From Streptomyces albireticuli (GTDB lineage: Bacteria > Actinomycetota > Actinomycetes > Streptomycetales > Streptomycetaceae), in the NCBI RefSeq assembly GCF_002192455.1, contig NZ_CP021744.1:2820001-2884000 (forward strand): a stretch of 64,000 bases of DNA. The letters are read 5' to 3'. Below the pieces are notes generated by a model. That model saw only the letters and a program-made list of their open reading frames with translations. It did no database searches and was not told the origin of the DNA. Numbering within the stretch: position 1 is the stretch's first letter; each line of letters starts with the position of its first letter. The translations under genes were made by a program, and so were the position numbers. This document shows, piece after piece, positions 25,719 to 34,621 of the stretch.

Positions 25719-26858
25719 TCAGTCGCCCGCCACGGCGGCCGGCTGGGCGGGCAGGGTCCCGGGGCGGCCGCCGCAGGAGGCGACGTTCCGGACGATCAGG
25801 ACGGCGGCGTCGTCCTTCAGCTCGCCGTCCGTGTAGCGCTCCAGGTCCGCGCGGAGCGCCTGGGCGAGCGCGCCGGGCCGCAGATGGGTCCGCCGGGCGA
25901 GGCGCTCGCGCAGGGGGTAGAAGCGGCCCTCGGCGTCGCGGGCCTCCGTGACGCCGTCCGTGCACAGCACGACCCACTCGTGCGGGTCGGGCGGCAGGTC
26001 GACGCCCCGGCGGGGCTCGCCGGTCAGCCCGCCGAGGCCCAGCGGCAGCCCGGAGCTGCCGGGGAGCCGCTCCTCGACGGCGCCGCCGCGCACCACGTAG
26101 TACGGGATGTGGCCGCAGGAGAGCACCCGGGTGCCGGCGGACGGTCCGCCGACCTCCAGCAGCAGCGCGGTGACGAAGCGCTCGTCGGTGCCGGTGAGGG
26201 ACAGGGCGCGGTTGTGCCGGAGCAGCGCGCCCTCCATGTGCTCGGCGACGGCCTCCAGGCGGGCCTCGTGGTAGGCCGCCTCCCGGAAGGAGGTGAGCAC
26301 GGCGTGCCCGGCGCCGATGGCGGGCATGCCCTTGCCCTGGACGTCGCCGATGAGGACGCGCTGGCCGTAGGGGCTCTCCACGACCTCGTAGATGTCACCG
26401 CCGACCCGGGCGCCCTCCTGGGCGGAGATGTAGAACCCGGCGACCCGCAGCGGCCCGGCGGTGATGGGCAGCTCGCGCAGCATGGTCCGCTGCACGGCGT
26501 CGGCGACCATCCGGGTGCGGTCGTACGCCGCCTCGCGCTCCAGCAGGGCCGCGCACAGGGCGACGGAGAAGCCGCCGACGAGCAGCGCGCCGAGGACGGC
26601 GACGAGGGCGCCGGCCGTGTCCCAGCCCGGGACGACCGTGCAGTGGACCGTCACCTGGGCGACGGCGAAGGCCGCCGCGACGACGACGGTCCGGCGGAAG
26701 GAGCAGAGCCGGGCGGCGATCAGCGGCATCACGCTCGCGACGAGGGCGAGGCGCAGCCGGACGCCCGTCAGGCAGTCGAGGGCGGCCAGCGCGGCGAGCG
26801 CGACGAGGAGGAGGACGGTGAGGAGACGGCCGCCGTCGGGCACACGTCCGACTTTCAT
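25719..26858 (-). CDS. Membrane PP2C/SpoIIE-type serine phosphatase
   Basis: A 379-residue protein. About 130 residues of N-terminal transmembrane helices are followed by a linker and a SpoIIE-like PPM phosphatase domain, with metal-binding motifs GDIYEVVESPYGQRVLIGDVQGKGMPA, then CTDGVTEARD and LKDDAAVLIVR. Such enzymes act on anti-anti-sigma factors, and Streptomyces has dozens with different inputs. I prefer ATG 26858 (MKVGRVPDGG), which has AAGGAG eight nt upstream, over the longer frame to 26954. It is convergent with the SirB1-like gene (23-nt gap). No anti-sigma partner is adjacent. Confidence 0.88.
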   Translation of the reverse strand: MKVGRVPDGGRLLTVLLLVALAALAALDCLTGVRLRLALVASVMPLIAARLCSFRRTVVVAAAFAVAQVTVHCTVVPGWDTAGALVAVLGALLVGGFSVALCAALLEREAAYDRTRMVADAVQRTMLRELPITAGPLRVAGFYISAQEGARVGGDIYEVVESPYGQRVLIGDVQGKGMPAIGAGHAVLTSFREAAYHEARLEAVAEHMEGALLRHNRALSLTGTDERFVTALLLEVGGPSAGTRVLSCGHIPYYVVRGGAVEERLPGSSGLPLGLGGLTGEPRRGVDLPPDPHEWVVLCTDGVTEARDAEGRFYPLRERLARRTHLRPGALAQALRADLERYTDGELKDDAAVLIVRNVASCGGRPGTLPAQPAAVAGD

Positions 26859-27045
26859 GGCGGGGCTCCTTCCTGCCTCCGGGGGTGCACGGGTGGGACG
26901 TAGGGACCATACGACGGCCGTATGACGGCTGTGCGACAACCCACCGGATTCCATGATCGCGATTACCGCCGGCCGGCGGGCCTCGCCCCTCCCGGCACCC
27001 CGGCTCCCTTCCGGCCCCCGCGCGGTGTCCCCGGCGGACGTGCGG

Positions 27046-27693
27046 TCAGAGCCAGCCCTTGTCGCGGGCGATCCGCACCGCTTCCGCGCGGTTCCGCGCG
27101 CCCGTCTTCTGGATGGCCGTCGAGAGGTAGTTCCGCACGGTCCCGTGCGACAGGTGCAGGGCCGCCGCCAGCTCCGCGTTCGTCGACCCGTCGGCCGAGG
27201 CGGTGAGCACGGCCCGCTCCCGGTCCGTCAGCGGGTTGGCGCCTTCCGCGAGCGCGGCCGCGGCGAGCGTGGGGTCGATGACCCGCTCGCCGCGCAGCAC
27301 CCGCCGCAGCGCGTCGGCGAGCTGGGCGGCGGGGGCGTCCTTGACCAGGAAGGCCTCCGCGCCCGACTCCATCGCCCGGCGCATGTAGCCCGGCCGCCCG
27401 AAGGTCGTCAGGATCACCAGCTTGAGCTCCGGCAGCTCCCGGCGGACCAGGGCGGCCGCGTCGAGCCCGGTCATGCCCGGCATCTCGATGTCGAGCAGCA
27501 CGACGTCGACGTCGTGCGCGCGGGCCGCGGCCAGCACCTCGTCGCCCCGGGCGACCTGGGCGACGACCTCGATGTCGGGCTCCAGCCCGAGCAGGGCCGC
27601 CAGCGCCTCCCGGACCATGGACTGGTCCTCGGCGAGCAGGACGTTGATGGCACGTCGGCCGGCGGTGGGCGCGGAGCTGGGCTGATCGGTCAC
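27046..27693 (-). CDS. LuxR/NarL-family response regulator
   Basis: A 215-residue response regulator. The receiver domain has the phospho-acceptor Asp68 (VVLLDIEMPG), acidic residues near 22-23 (AEDQ) and Lys118 (LVKDAP). The C-terminal LuxR helix-turn-helix is NPLTDRERAVLTASADG, then LHLSHGTVRNYLSTAIQKTGARN. It starts at GTG 27693; TACGCT lies 6 nt upstream without a ribosome binding site, suggesting a separate leaderless transcript. It is the cognate regulator of the kinase at 27915 and, by neighbourhood, controls the ABC exporter at 29273-30975, like DesR-type systems. Confidence 0.92.
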   Translation of the reverse strand: MTDQPSSAPTAGRRAINVLLAEDQSMVREALAALLGLEPDIEVVAQVARGDEVLAAARAHDVDVVLLDIEMPGMTGLDAAALVRRELPELKLVILTTFGRPGYMRRAMESGAEAFLVKDAPAAQLADALRRVLRGERVIDPTLAAAALAEGANPLTDRERAVLTASADGSTNAELAAALHLSHGTVRNYLSTAIQKTGARNRAEAVRIARDKGWL

Positions 27694-27761
27694 AGCGACA
27701 GCGTAGGCGGCGGGACGGGCCGGAGGCGCGGGCCGGTGGCACCGGGCCAGGAGGCGCCGGA

Positions 27762-27815
27762 CCGGCAGCACGGAGCCGGCGGGGCGCGCCGGCAGCACGG
27801 AGCCGGCGGGGCGCG
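27762..27815. repeat. Two tandem 27-bp repeats
   Basis: A 27-bp unit beginning CCGGCAGCACGGAGCCGGCG is repeated exactly at 27762-27788 and 27789-27815, with a decayed third start after it. It lies in the gap between the kinase and response regulator genes. Confidence 0.85.
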
Positions 27816-27825
27816 CCGGAAGTGC

Positions 27826-27867
27826 GGGCCGGTGGTGCCGGGCCGGTGGTGCCGGGCCGGTGGTGCC
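27826..27867. repeat. Three tandem 14-bp repeats
   Basis: GGGCCGGTGGTGCC occurs three times head to tail (27826, 27840 and 27854) without mismatch, right after the 27-bp repeats and ahead of the kinase stop at 27915. The whole block is noncoding on both strands. Confidence 0.85.
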
Positions 27868-27914
27868 AGGCCGGTTCCGGCCGCCGGGGACCCCCGTCCC
27901 CCGGCGGCCGGAGC

Positions 27915-29186
27915 TCATGGGGCGCCGAGCGGCGCCGCCGGTCCGTCCTCGGGCACCCGCCGCCGCACCAGCGGTACGTACGCCCGCAGCCGGAAGCCGC
28001 CCCGCGGGCCCGGGCCCGTCTCCAGCCGGCCGTCGGCCAGGGCCAGCCGCTCGGCCAGGCCCGTCAGGCCGTTGCCGTGCGGGCGGGCGGGGCCGTGGCC
28101 GTCGTCGGTGACGGTCAGGCAGAGCTCGTCCCCCGCCTCGGAGAGCGACACCTCGCAGCGGCGCGCCCCGCTGTGCCGGACGACGTTCGTCACCGCCTCC
28201 CGCAGCGCCCACGCCAACGCGCCCTCCGCGTCGGGCGTCAGGCCGGCGAGCGGGGAGTCGCCCCCGTCGTCCTCGCCGGGGGCGCCGACGGCGACCCGGT
28301 CGAGGTCCGCGGTGACACCGGCGGCGGCCAGGGCCGTACGGGCCCCGGCGATCTCGGCGTCCAGGGTGGGACGGCGGAAGCCGCTCACCGCCTCCCGCAC
28401 ATCGACCAGGGCCTGCCGGCTGACCTGCTCGATGTCCGCGATCTGCCGGGCGGCCGCCTCGGGGCTGCCCGGCAGCATCCGCCCCGCCAGCTCGCTCTTG
28501 AGAGTGATCAGGGACAGCGAGTGGCCGAGGAGGTCGTGCAGATCGCGGGCGAGCCGCAGCCGTTCCTCGTTGGCGGCGAGGTGGGCGACCGTGGCCCGGG
28601 CCTCGCGCAGCGCGCGGGTCGTCCGCGCCATCTGACGCACCCCGACCATCGCGAAACCGCCCAGCAGCGACGGGAGCATCAGGGCCCACAGGAAGCTCCC
28701 CGCGCCCACGTTCACCCCGATGAGCACCAGGATCCCGGTGACCACCAGGATCAGGATCCGGGCCAGCCGCATCGGCAGGACCGCGCCGATCGCGACGCAC
28801 ACATAGACGAGCAGCACGAGCCAGGCGGAGCCCAGCGCCAGCGAGAGCACCGTCGCCGTCGTCAGCAGCGTGCCCAGGACGGCGAACACCCGCCGCCGCT
28901 CCAGCGGCCGCGAGGTGTGCCGGAAGACGAGGGCGAGGTAGACGCCCACGAAGGCCACCAGACCGAATCCGCCGAAGACGTCGACGCCGGCCGTGTGGTG
29001 GTCACCGAGGACGTCCTCGACCGGCGCGGCCAGGTAGGCGAACCAGATCCCGATCCACATCAGCTTGATCAGCTTGTGCCGGCGGGTCTCGGGCGGCTCC
29101 CCGATACGGACGCTGTCCGTGTCCAGGTCGTCGTCGGCCACGAGGGCGGCGTGCCACACCCCGCGGATGCGGTCACCTACGGACAT
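27915..29186 (-). CDS. DesK-like sensor histidine kinase
   Basis: A 423-residue membrane kinase. Transmembrane helices lie at about 38-205, then a HisKA_3 dimerisation domain with the phospho-accepting His in RLARDLHDLLGHSLS, then the HATPase domain (EAVTNVVRHSGA and TDDGHGP with the glycine box). This is the DesK/LiaS type. The ATG at 29186 is preceded by GGAGGAG; a longer frame to 29447 overlaps the permease gene and is not needed. It follows the ABC permease by 86 nt and precedes the LuxR regulator by 221 nt, the gap being repeat-rich. Confidence 0.92.
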   Translation of the reverse strand: MSVGDRIRGVWHAALVADDDLDTDSVRIGEPPETRRHKLIKLMWIGIWFAYLAAPVEDVLGDHHTAGVDVFGGFGLVAFVGVYLALVFRHTSRPLERRRVFAVLGTLLTTATVLSLALGSAWLVLLVYVCVAIGAVLPMRLARILILVVTGILVLIGVNVGAGSFLWALMLPSLLGGFAMVGVRQMARTTRALREARATVAHLAANEERLRLARDLHDLLGHSLSLITLKSELAGRMLPGSPEAAARQIADIEQVSRQALVDVREAVSGFRRPTLDAEIAGARTALAAAGVTADLDRVAVGAPGEDDGGDSPLAGLTPDAEGALAWALREAVTNVVRHSGARRCEVSLSEAGDELCLTVTDDGHGPARPHGNGLTGLAERLALADGRLETGPGPRGGFRLRAYVPLVRRRVPEDGPAAPLGAP

Positions 29187-29272
29187 CGTGCTCTCTCTCC
29201 TCCGGAATCCCCCTTCGCCCCTCGGGCCTCGGGTCTCGGGCCTCGCGCGGGCGCGGTCCCGCCGCCCCCGGC

Positions 29273-30016
29273 TCACGCCTTGCGCGTGTCCTTGCGGTAC
29301 AGCCAGGCGGCCGCGCCCCCGAAGATCACAAGATAGGCGACCAGGACGGCCACGTCCTTCACGTCCGGGGCGTCGCCCAGCTCGATGGACCGGCCGAGCG
29401 CGGCGTAGGCGTGGGTGGGCACCCACTCCGCGATGTCCTGGAGCCACGCCGGGAAGGTGTTGACCGGCATCCAGAGGCCGCCCAGGATCGACAGGCCGAA
29501 GTAGATGATGAAGGTGATCGGACGCACGGCGTCACCGGTGGCGAGATAGCCGACCGCCACGCCCAGCGCGGCGAAGACGATGCTGCCCGCCCATATCGCG
29601 CCCGTCAGCGCGAACCACTGCCACGCCGCGTCGAACCGGACGTCCTTCACGAGGGCGGCGACCCCGAACACCACCAGGATCGACGGCAGTGACACCACGG
29701 CGGCCGAGGCGACCTTCGCCGTCACATAGCCGCGGCCGGGCAGGGCCGTGAGCCGAAGCTGGCGCACCCAGCCCTTCTCGCGCTCCTTGGCGATGCGCTC
29801 GCTGTTGCCGACGAGGACGGCGGTGAGGGCGCCGAAGGAGGCCATGGAGACCATCATCAGCAGCGGCACGGTCAGCCCGGTGCCCTCGACGACCTCCGTG
29901 CTGCTCGCGCCGCCGGCGATCAGCAGATACAGGCCCGCCGGGTAGAGCACGGAGAAGAACATGAACTTCTTGTTGCGCAGGGTGCGCTGAATTTCAAGCT
30001 TGATCAGGGTGTTCAC
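29273..30016 (-). CDS. ABC-2 type transporter permease
   Basis: A 247-residue integral membrane protein with six helices, of the ABC-2 (DrrB-like) family: MNTLIKLEIQRTLRNKKFMF at the cytoplasmic N-terminus and ERIAKEREKGWVRQLRL in the coupling region. It is the membrane half of the exporter with the ATPase encoded just upstream; their coding regions share GTGA (4-bp overlap), so they are translated together. The substrate (drug, lipid or lantibiotic) is unknown. The DesKR-type pair downstream suggests membrane-perturbation control. Confidence 0.9.
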   Translation of the reverse strand: MNTLIKLEIQRTLRNKKFMFFSVLYPAGLYLLIAGGASSTEVVEGTGLTVPLLMMVSMASFGALTAVLVGNSERIAKEREKGWVRQLRLTALPGRGYVTAKVASAAVVSLPSILVVFGVAALVKDVRFDAAWQWFALTGAIWAGSIVFAALGVAVGYLATGDAVRPITFIIYFGLSILGGLWMPVNTFPAWLQDIAEWVPTHAYAALGRSIELGDAPDVKDVAVLVAYLVIFGGAAAWLYRKDTRKA

Positions 30017-30975
30017 TGGGCCGCCTCCTCAGCGGTCGCCGCGTCGGTGAGGGCGATGAAGGCCTGCTCCAGGCCGAGGCCCGCGACCTCCAGATTGCGG
30101 GGGTAGAGCCCCAGGCCGTAGAGCGCGTGGACGGTGGCGTCGGCGTCGTGCGACTGGATGCGCACCGTGCGGCCCGATATCTCCAGGGAGGACAGGAACG
30201 GCAGTTCGCGCAGCGCGCCCTCGCCGATGTGCCCGTCCAGGTCGAACACGATCCGGCGGGCGCCGGCCTTCGCCTTGATCTCGGCGGCCGAGCCGTCCGC
30301 GATCACCCTGCCGCGGTGCAGCACGATCACCCGGTCGGCGATCGCGTCGGCCTCCTCCAGATAGTGCGTGGCGAAGAGGATCGTCCGGCCGGCGCGGGCC
30401 TGGGCGCGCATCACGCCCCAGAACGCCTGCCGGGCCGAGACGTCCATGCCGGTGGTCGGTTCGTCCAGCACGACGAGCTCGTTGGCACCGGCGGTGGCGA
30501 GCGCGAACCGCACCCGCTGCTCCTGGCCGCCGGAGAGCTTGTTGACCATGCGGTCCGCGATGTCGCGCAGATCCGCGTGCTCCAGCACCTGCTCCACCGG
30601 ATAGGCCCGGGGGTGCAGGTCGCACGCGAGCCGCACGAGCTCACGGACCTTCACGTCCTCCATCAGGCCGCCGCTCTGGAGCATCGCGCCGACCTTGCCC
30701 CGCGCGATGGCCTGCCGCGGGGTGGTGCCGAAGACCTCGACGCGCCCCGCGTCGGGGTCACGCAGGCCCAGCAGGAGGTCGAGCGTGGAGGACTTGCCCG
30801 CGCCGTTCGGACCGAGGAGGGCGACGGTCTCGCCGGGGTGGAGCCGGAGGTCCAGCTCCGAGACGGCCCGCACCTGGCCGAAGCTCTTGCTGACGTTCGA
30901 GAAGCTGACCACGGGTGGTGCGGTGCGGTGCCGGTCCCCCGTGAGCGTACGTGCTGTGGTGGTCATGTACTCCAT
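30013..30975 (-). CDS. ABC exporter ATP-binding protein
   Basis: A 320-residue DrrA-type ATPase. Walker A GPNGAGKSS near residue 56, signature NKLSGGQEQRVRFAL, Walker B VVLDEPTTGMD and the switch His in LFATHYLEEAD are all intact. The C-terminal extension ends in EQAFIALTDA as in DrrA-like exporters. ATG 30975 and ATG 30966 are both possible starts; a GGAG overlaps between them. It is the first gene of the operon ATPase, permease, kinase, regulator. The divergent side is the tail of the repetitive membrane protein gene, separated by a terminator. Confidence 0.92.
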   Translation of the reverse strand: MEYMTTTARTLTGDRHRTAPPVVSFSNVSKSFGQVRAVSELDLRLHPGETVALLGPNGAGKSSTLDLLLGLRDPDAGRVEVFGTTPRQAIARGKVGAMLQSGGLMEDVKVRELVRLACDLHPRAYPVEQVLEHADLRDIADRMVNKLSGGQEQRVRFALATAGANELVVLDEPTTGMDVSARQAFWGVMRAQARAGRTILFATHYLEEADAIADRVIVLHRGRVIADGSAAEIKAKAGARRIVFDLDGHIGEGALRELPFLSSLEISGRTVRIQSHDADATVHALYGLGLYPRNLEVAGLGLEQAFIALTDAATAEEAAQ

Positions 30976-31069
30976 GATCCGGGCCCTGGGCGCGCGGGGG
31001 CAGTGTCGGGCGTCGTGTGCTGACGATGACAGATGTCATGACTCCCTTGACCCCTGTGACATGCGAAAA

Positions 31070-31095
31070 CCCCCGTGCCGGGTGAGGCACGGGGG
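31070..31095 (-). terminator. Rho-independent-like terminator of the 31121 gene
   Basis: CCCCCGTGCC (31070-31079) and GGCACGGGGG (31086-31095) form a perfect 10-bp stem with a 6-nt loop. On the minus strand the stem is followed by TTTTCG. It ends the long gene that stops at 31121. Confidence 0.75.
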
Positions 31096-31120
31096 CTCGT
31101 CGCGGGCCGGGCGGGGCCGG

Positions 31121-34054
31121 TCAGCTGCCGTTGACCGGGATCACCCCGACGCGCTCGGCGGGCGTCTTGCCGAGCAGCGCCTTGCGGAGGGCGACGACGA
31201 CGTCCTGCGGCTGGACGGACGTCTTGCTGCCGTTACCGCGCTGGATGGTGACGCCGTTGAACTTGGTGCCGTAGAGCTCCTTGAGCGCTTCGAGGTTGTA
31301 GTGCTCTTCGAGCTTTCCGTTGACTTCCTTGACCGCCAGGATCTTCGGCAGCGAGCGGTCCGGACCGAACTGGATGCTGTGGGCCGGGTCGGTCTGGATG
31401 GTGACGAGGCCCGACATCGCGGGCTTCGCGAAGGCGTTCATCACCCGGTCGACCTCGGCCTTGTCGACCTTCGGCTGCTGCTGGGCGCTGGGCAGCTCGA
31501 CGGTCTTGTTCTCACCCGTGGCGGCGCGGTCGCGGTACGCCTGGGCGACGGCGGCCACGGCCTTGTCGGTGTCCAGGCCGACGTACGGCTTGCCGTAGAC
31601 GGGCACGGCCTTGCCGGGCTCGAAGACGATCGTGCCGTCCTTGGCGCCACCGGACTCGCCGGCCAGGGTCTTCAGCGCCGCCGCGATCTTCTCCTCGTCG
31701 GCGCCGATGGTCGCCTCGGCCTTGCGGGTGCCGCCGATGAGCGAGGGGATGACCGTCAGCGGGTTGTAGTCCCGGCCGGCCGCCGCGCGGACGGTGGCCT
31801 GGGTGTCGATCGACAGACCGGCCACCGACGGCTTGAGCTCCGCCTCCTTGCCCCCGATGGAGACCTTCAGCGGGTCCGTGGCGCGGCCGCCGAGCGCGGA
31901 GTCGAGCTTCTGCACGGCCTGCTCCTTGGAGCTGCCGCCGATGCCGACGCCGAGCACGGTGGTGCCGTTGGGCACGTCCGCGTGGTCGAGGAGCAGACCC
32001 GCGCCGTAGGCCACGCCGGCCAGCGCCACGACGGCGCCGCCCAGCAGGACGACCTTGGAGCGGCCCTTCTTCTTCGCGGCCTTCTTGGGCGCGCTCTTGG
32101 GCGCGCTCGCGGCCGGGGCCGGGGCGCCACCGGGGGCGGGCACCTTGGGCTTGGGCACGGCCACGCGGGGCGCGCCGCTGTCGACCGGGCCGGCCTTCTT
32201 GCCAGGGCCCGGCGGCGGGACGACGGGCACACCACTGACGAGCGTCTCGGACGTCCCGCCGGGCGCGGCGGGCGCCTTCTGGCCGCCCTTCTTGCCACCC
32301 TTGCCGCCGTTCTTGGGCGCCTTGGGTGCCTTCGTCTGCTGCTGGCCGTTCCCGGGCGCCTGGGTGCCCTGCGGGCCCTTGGGGCCGCGCGGGGCGGACT
32401 GGGCACCGGTGGACGGCGCGGGGACGCGCGGGACGCCCTCGCGCGGAGTGTCCGTACGCCCGGGGGCGAAGGCGGCGCCGCCGGGGAACGCGTTCCCCTG
32501 GCCCGCGGTGGGCGCGGGGAACTGCTGCGTGCTGTCCGGGGCGCCGGTCCACGGCGCGGCGCCGGCCGAGGCGCCGGGGCCCGGCGGCGGCACGGCGGGC
32601 GTGGCCTGCGGGGTGCCCGCGACGACGGGATTGGTGCCCGTGGCCATGGGGTCGCCGGCCCACGGGGCGGGCGTGGTGCCCGTCGTGGACGCGTCGGCGG
32701 GGCCGCCCGGCCACGGCGTCGTGCCGGTGGTCCCGGAAACGGAGGCACCGCCCGGCCAGTCGTCGGTCTGCGCACCCCGGGCGCCGCGCGCCGTGGAGGT
32801 GTCGGCCTGCCAGGGGGTGGTGCCGGTGGTGCCCGAGGCGGAGCCACCGGGCCAGTCGTCGACCGGCTTCGGGGCACCCTGGGCGTCCGAGGGCATGCCG
32901 GAGGGCGCGCCCTGCCACGGCGTCGCCCCCGTCGTCGAGCCCGAGGGGCCCGAAGCGGCCGGGGAACCGGAGGGGCCGACCGGCCAGTCGTCCACCGGGG
33001 CGGCCGGGGCCGCGGCGGCGCCGTCGGCGGGCCACGGCGTCGCGGCCGTCGTCGAGGAACCGCCCGGCCAGTCGTCCACGTGACCGGCGGGGGTCTCCGC
33101 CTGCCAGGGAGTGGCGCCGGTGGTCCCTGAGGCGGAGGCGCCGGGCCAGTCGTCGACCGGGCCGGTGGGCCGCTGTTCGCCCGTGCCGGCCACGCCCTCG
33201 GCGGGCCACGGCGTCGCGCTCGTCGTCGAGGAGCCGCCCGGCCAGTCGTCGGCCTGCGCGGCGGAGGTGTCCGGCTGCCAGGGGGTGGTGCCGGTGGTGC
33301 CCGAGGCGGAGCCACCGGGCCAGTCGTCGACCGGCTTCGGGGCACCCTGGGCGTCCGAGGGCATGCCGGAGGAGGCGCCCTGCCACGACGGCGTCCCCGT
33401 GACAGGAGGGGCGGGAGGGGCCGGAGTGGCCTGGGAAGCCGTCGGGCCGACCGGCCAGTCGTCCACCGGGGCGGCCGGGGCCGCGGGCGGCGGGCCCTGC
33501 TTCTGACGCTGCGGGAGCGGCGGCACCGAGCCACCGCCGGACGCCTGCGGGCGGCGGCCGGCACCGGCCGGCGGCGTACCCGGGGAGGACTTGCGCGGGG
33601 CGAACCAGTCGCTCGTCTTGTCCTTCGACGCCGGCCGCTCCGCCTCCTGGCGCGCCGGGGCCGCGGACGGCTCCGGGCGGCGGGGCAGGGCGGGCTTGCC
33701 GTCGGCACTCTGGCGGGCGGCGGGCGCGCCGGAGCCGGGCGCCGGGGTGTTCTTGGCGGCCGCGGGCGGTGCCGGGACGGCGGCGGGGCCCGAGGCGGCG
33801 CCCGCCTCGTCGCCGACGGGCGTGCGCATGATGACCGGCGGGATGGGCCGCGAACCCGGGATGTTGATGCGGATCCGCGTCGTCAGCGTGGTCTCGGTCT
33901 TCTGCTCTTCCGGCTTCGGCGCCATGGCCTGCTCCTCGCTGACGCCACCGTCGGCGGACGGCTGGCGGCTTCCGTACGGCGGGGTCCCCGAGGGGTACGC
34001 GGCGCCACCGCGGCCCTGGGGCCCGGAGGACGAACTGTCAGATTCACGGCTCAA
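31121..34054 (-). CDS. Large repetitive membrane-anchored peptidoglycan-binding protein
   Basis: A 977-residue protein. Residues 1-660 are predicted cytoplasmic and disordered, rich in Pro/Ala/Gly/Thr. They contain eight copies of a unit beginning DDWP and ending near TTPWQ (about residues 190-450), then Pro/Lys-rich linkers. A basic patch (KKAAKKKGRSK) and one transmembrane helix (about 665-690) follow, with about 285 extracytoplasmic residues holding two YoaR/PG_binding_4-like domains. A VanW domain, common after such domains, is absent. It starts at TTG 34054 with GGGAG eight nt upstream. It is probably a cell-wall-linked scaffold; the function is unproven. Confidence 0.82.
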   Translation of the reverse strand: MSRESDSSSSGPQGRGGAAYPSGTPPYGSRQPSADGGVSEEQAMAPKPEEQKTETTLTTRIRINIPGSRPIPPVIMRTPVGDEAGAASGPAAVPAPPAAAKNTPAPGSGAPAARQSADGKPALPRRPEPSAAPARQEAERPASKDKTSDWFAPRKSSPGTPPAGAGRRPQASGGGSVPPLPQRQKQGPPPAAPAAPVDDWPVGPTASQATPAPPAPPVTGTPSWQGASSGMPSDAQGAPKPVDDWPGGSASGTTGTTPWQPDTSAAQADDWPGGSSTTSATPWPAEGVAGTGEQRPTGPVDDWPGASASGTTGATPWQAETPAGHVDDWPGGSSTTAATPWPADGAAAAPAAPVDDWPVGPSGSPAASGPSGSTTGATPWQGAPSGMPSDAQGAPKPVDDWPGGSASGTTGTTPWQADTSTARGARGAQTDDWPGGASVSGTTGTTPWPGGPADASTTGTTPAPWAGDPMATGTNPVVAGTPQATPAVPPPGPGASAGAAPWTGAPDSTQQFPAPTAGQGNAFPGGAAFAPGRTDTPREGVPRVPAPSTGAQSAPRGPKGPQGTQAPGNGQQQTKAPKAPKNGGKGGKKGGQKAPAAPGGTSETLVSGVPVVPPPGPGKKAGPVDSGAPRVAVPKPKVPAPGGAPAPAASAPKSAPKKAAKKKGRSKVVLLGGAVVALAGVAYGAGLLLDHADVPNGTTVLGVGIGGSSKEQAVQKLDSALGGRATDPLKVSIGGKEAELKPSVAGLSIDTQATVRAAAGRDYNPLTVIPSLIGGTRKAEATIGADEEKIAAALKTLAGESGGAKDGTIVFEPGKAVPVYGKPYVGLDTDKAVAAVAQAYRDRAATGENKTVELPSAQQQPKVDKAEVDRVMNAFAKPAMSGLVTIQTDPAHSIQFGPDRSLPKILAVKEVNGKLEEHYNLEALKELYGTKFNGVTIQRGNGSKTSVQPQDVVVALRKALLGKTPAERVGVIPVNGS
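32807..32904. repeat. 98-bp direct repeat, copy A (inside the DDWP region)
   Basis: Identical base for base to 33275-33372, offset by 468 bp (156 codons, so in frame). It encodes part of the TTPWQ/SGMPSDAQGAPKPVDDWP unit on the minus strand. Confidence 0.85.
33275..33372. repeat. 98-bp direct repeat, copy B (inside the DDWP region)
   Basis: The second exact copy. Together with the flanking similar units it indicates a recent in-frame duplication of about 156 codons within the gene. Confidence 0.85.
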
Positions 34055-34231
34055 AGCAGGTTCTCCCGGTTAGCTCCGCCGCCCGTCATGACCTCGTTCG
34101 GGCGGCTCGGCGGCGCGCACCACCATACTGGGCACCACGGACGCGTACTTGACGGCTGCCGGATCGACCCGGCGGCGAGGCGCACGAGGCGGGTGCGCGC
34201 GCCTTTGACCGGTCAGGCGGAAATCGTCACG

Positions 34232-34621
34232 TCACTTGCCAAGTCGGACTGCGGAGCCGTCCGGTTGCGGCAGTTTCGGGAGCGTGGCGCACATCACAGC
34301 CACGGCCATCCCGCCCAGCAGGAAGGCGTACGAGCCCAGTCCGGCGCCGAAGAGGAAGTCGCCCTCCGGCCGGCTGTCGGTCAGCAGCAGCACCGCGACG
34401 AGCCAGCCGGCGCCGGGCGCCGCCCCGCCGAGCCGGGTGCCGGACGCGACGAGCCCGCCGTAGCAGAGGCCCGCGAGGGCGAGCAGGGCGAGCGTCAACC
34501 CGCCGGGGAACCAGCCCGCTTGCACCAGGCCGCCCGCGACCCCCACCAGCGCGCCGAGGACGGCGAGGACGGCGTAGAGGGCGATGCGCCCGGCACTCAG
34601 GGGTGCCGCCATGCCGGTCAC
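34232..34621 (-). CDS. DUF6113-like four-helix membrane protein
   Basis: A 129-residue protein with four hydrophobic segments and short loops ([19 protein letters not shown], and so on). It starts at GTG 34621, overlapping the mshB stop as GTGA, so it is translated with mshB. In M. tuberculosis a small membrane protein (Rv1171) likewise follows mshB. Function unknown; the coupling suggests a link to mycothiol or to the envelope, but this is inference. Confidence 0.82.
   Translation of the reverse strand: MTGMAAPLSAGRIALYAVLAVLGALVGVAGGLVQAGWFPGGLTLALLALAGLCYGGLVASGTRLGGAAPGAGWLVAVLLLTDSRPEGDFLFGAGLGSYAFLLGGMAVAVMCATLPKLPQPDGSAVRLGK

Noticed and set aside
30695..33130. An 811-codon plus-strand frame opposite the ABC ATPase and the repetitive membrane protein
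   Set aside because: It reads as repeats only because it mirrors the DDWP repeats of the real gene. It also crosses a terminator.
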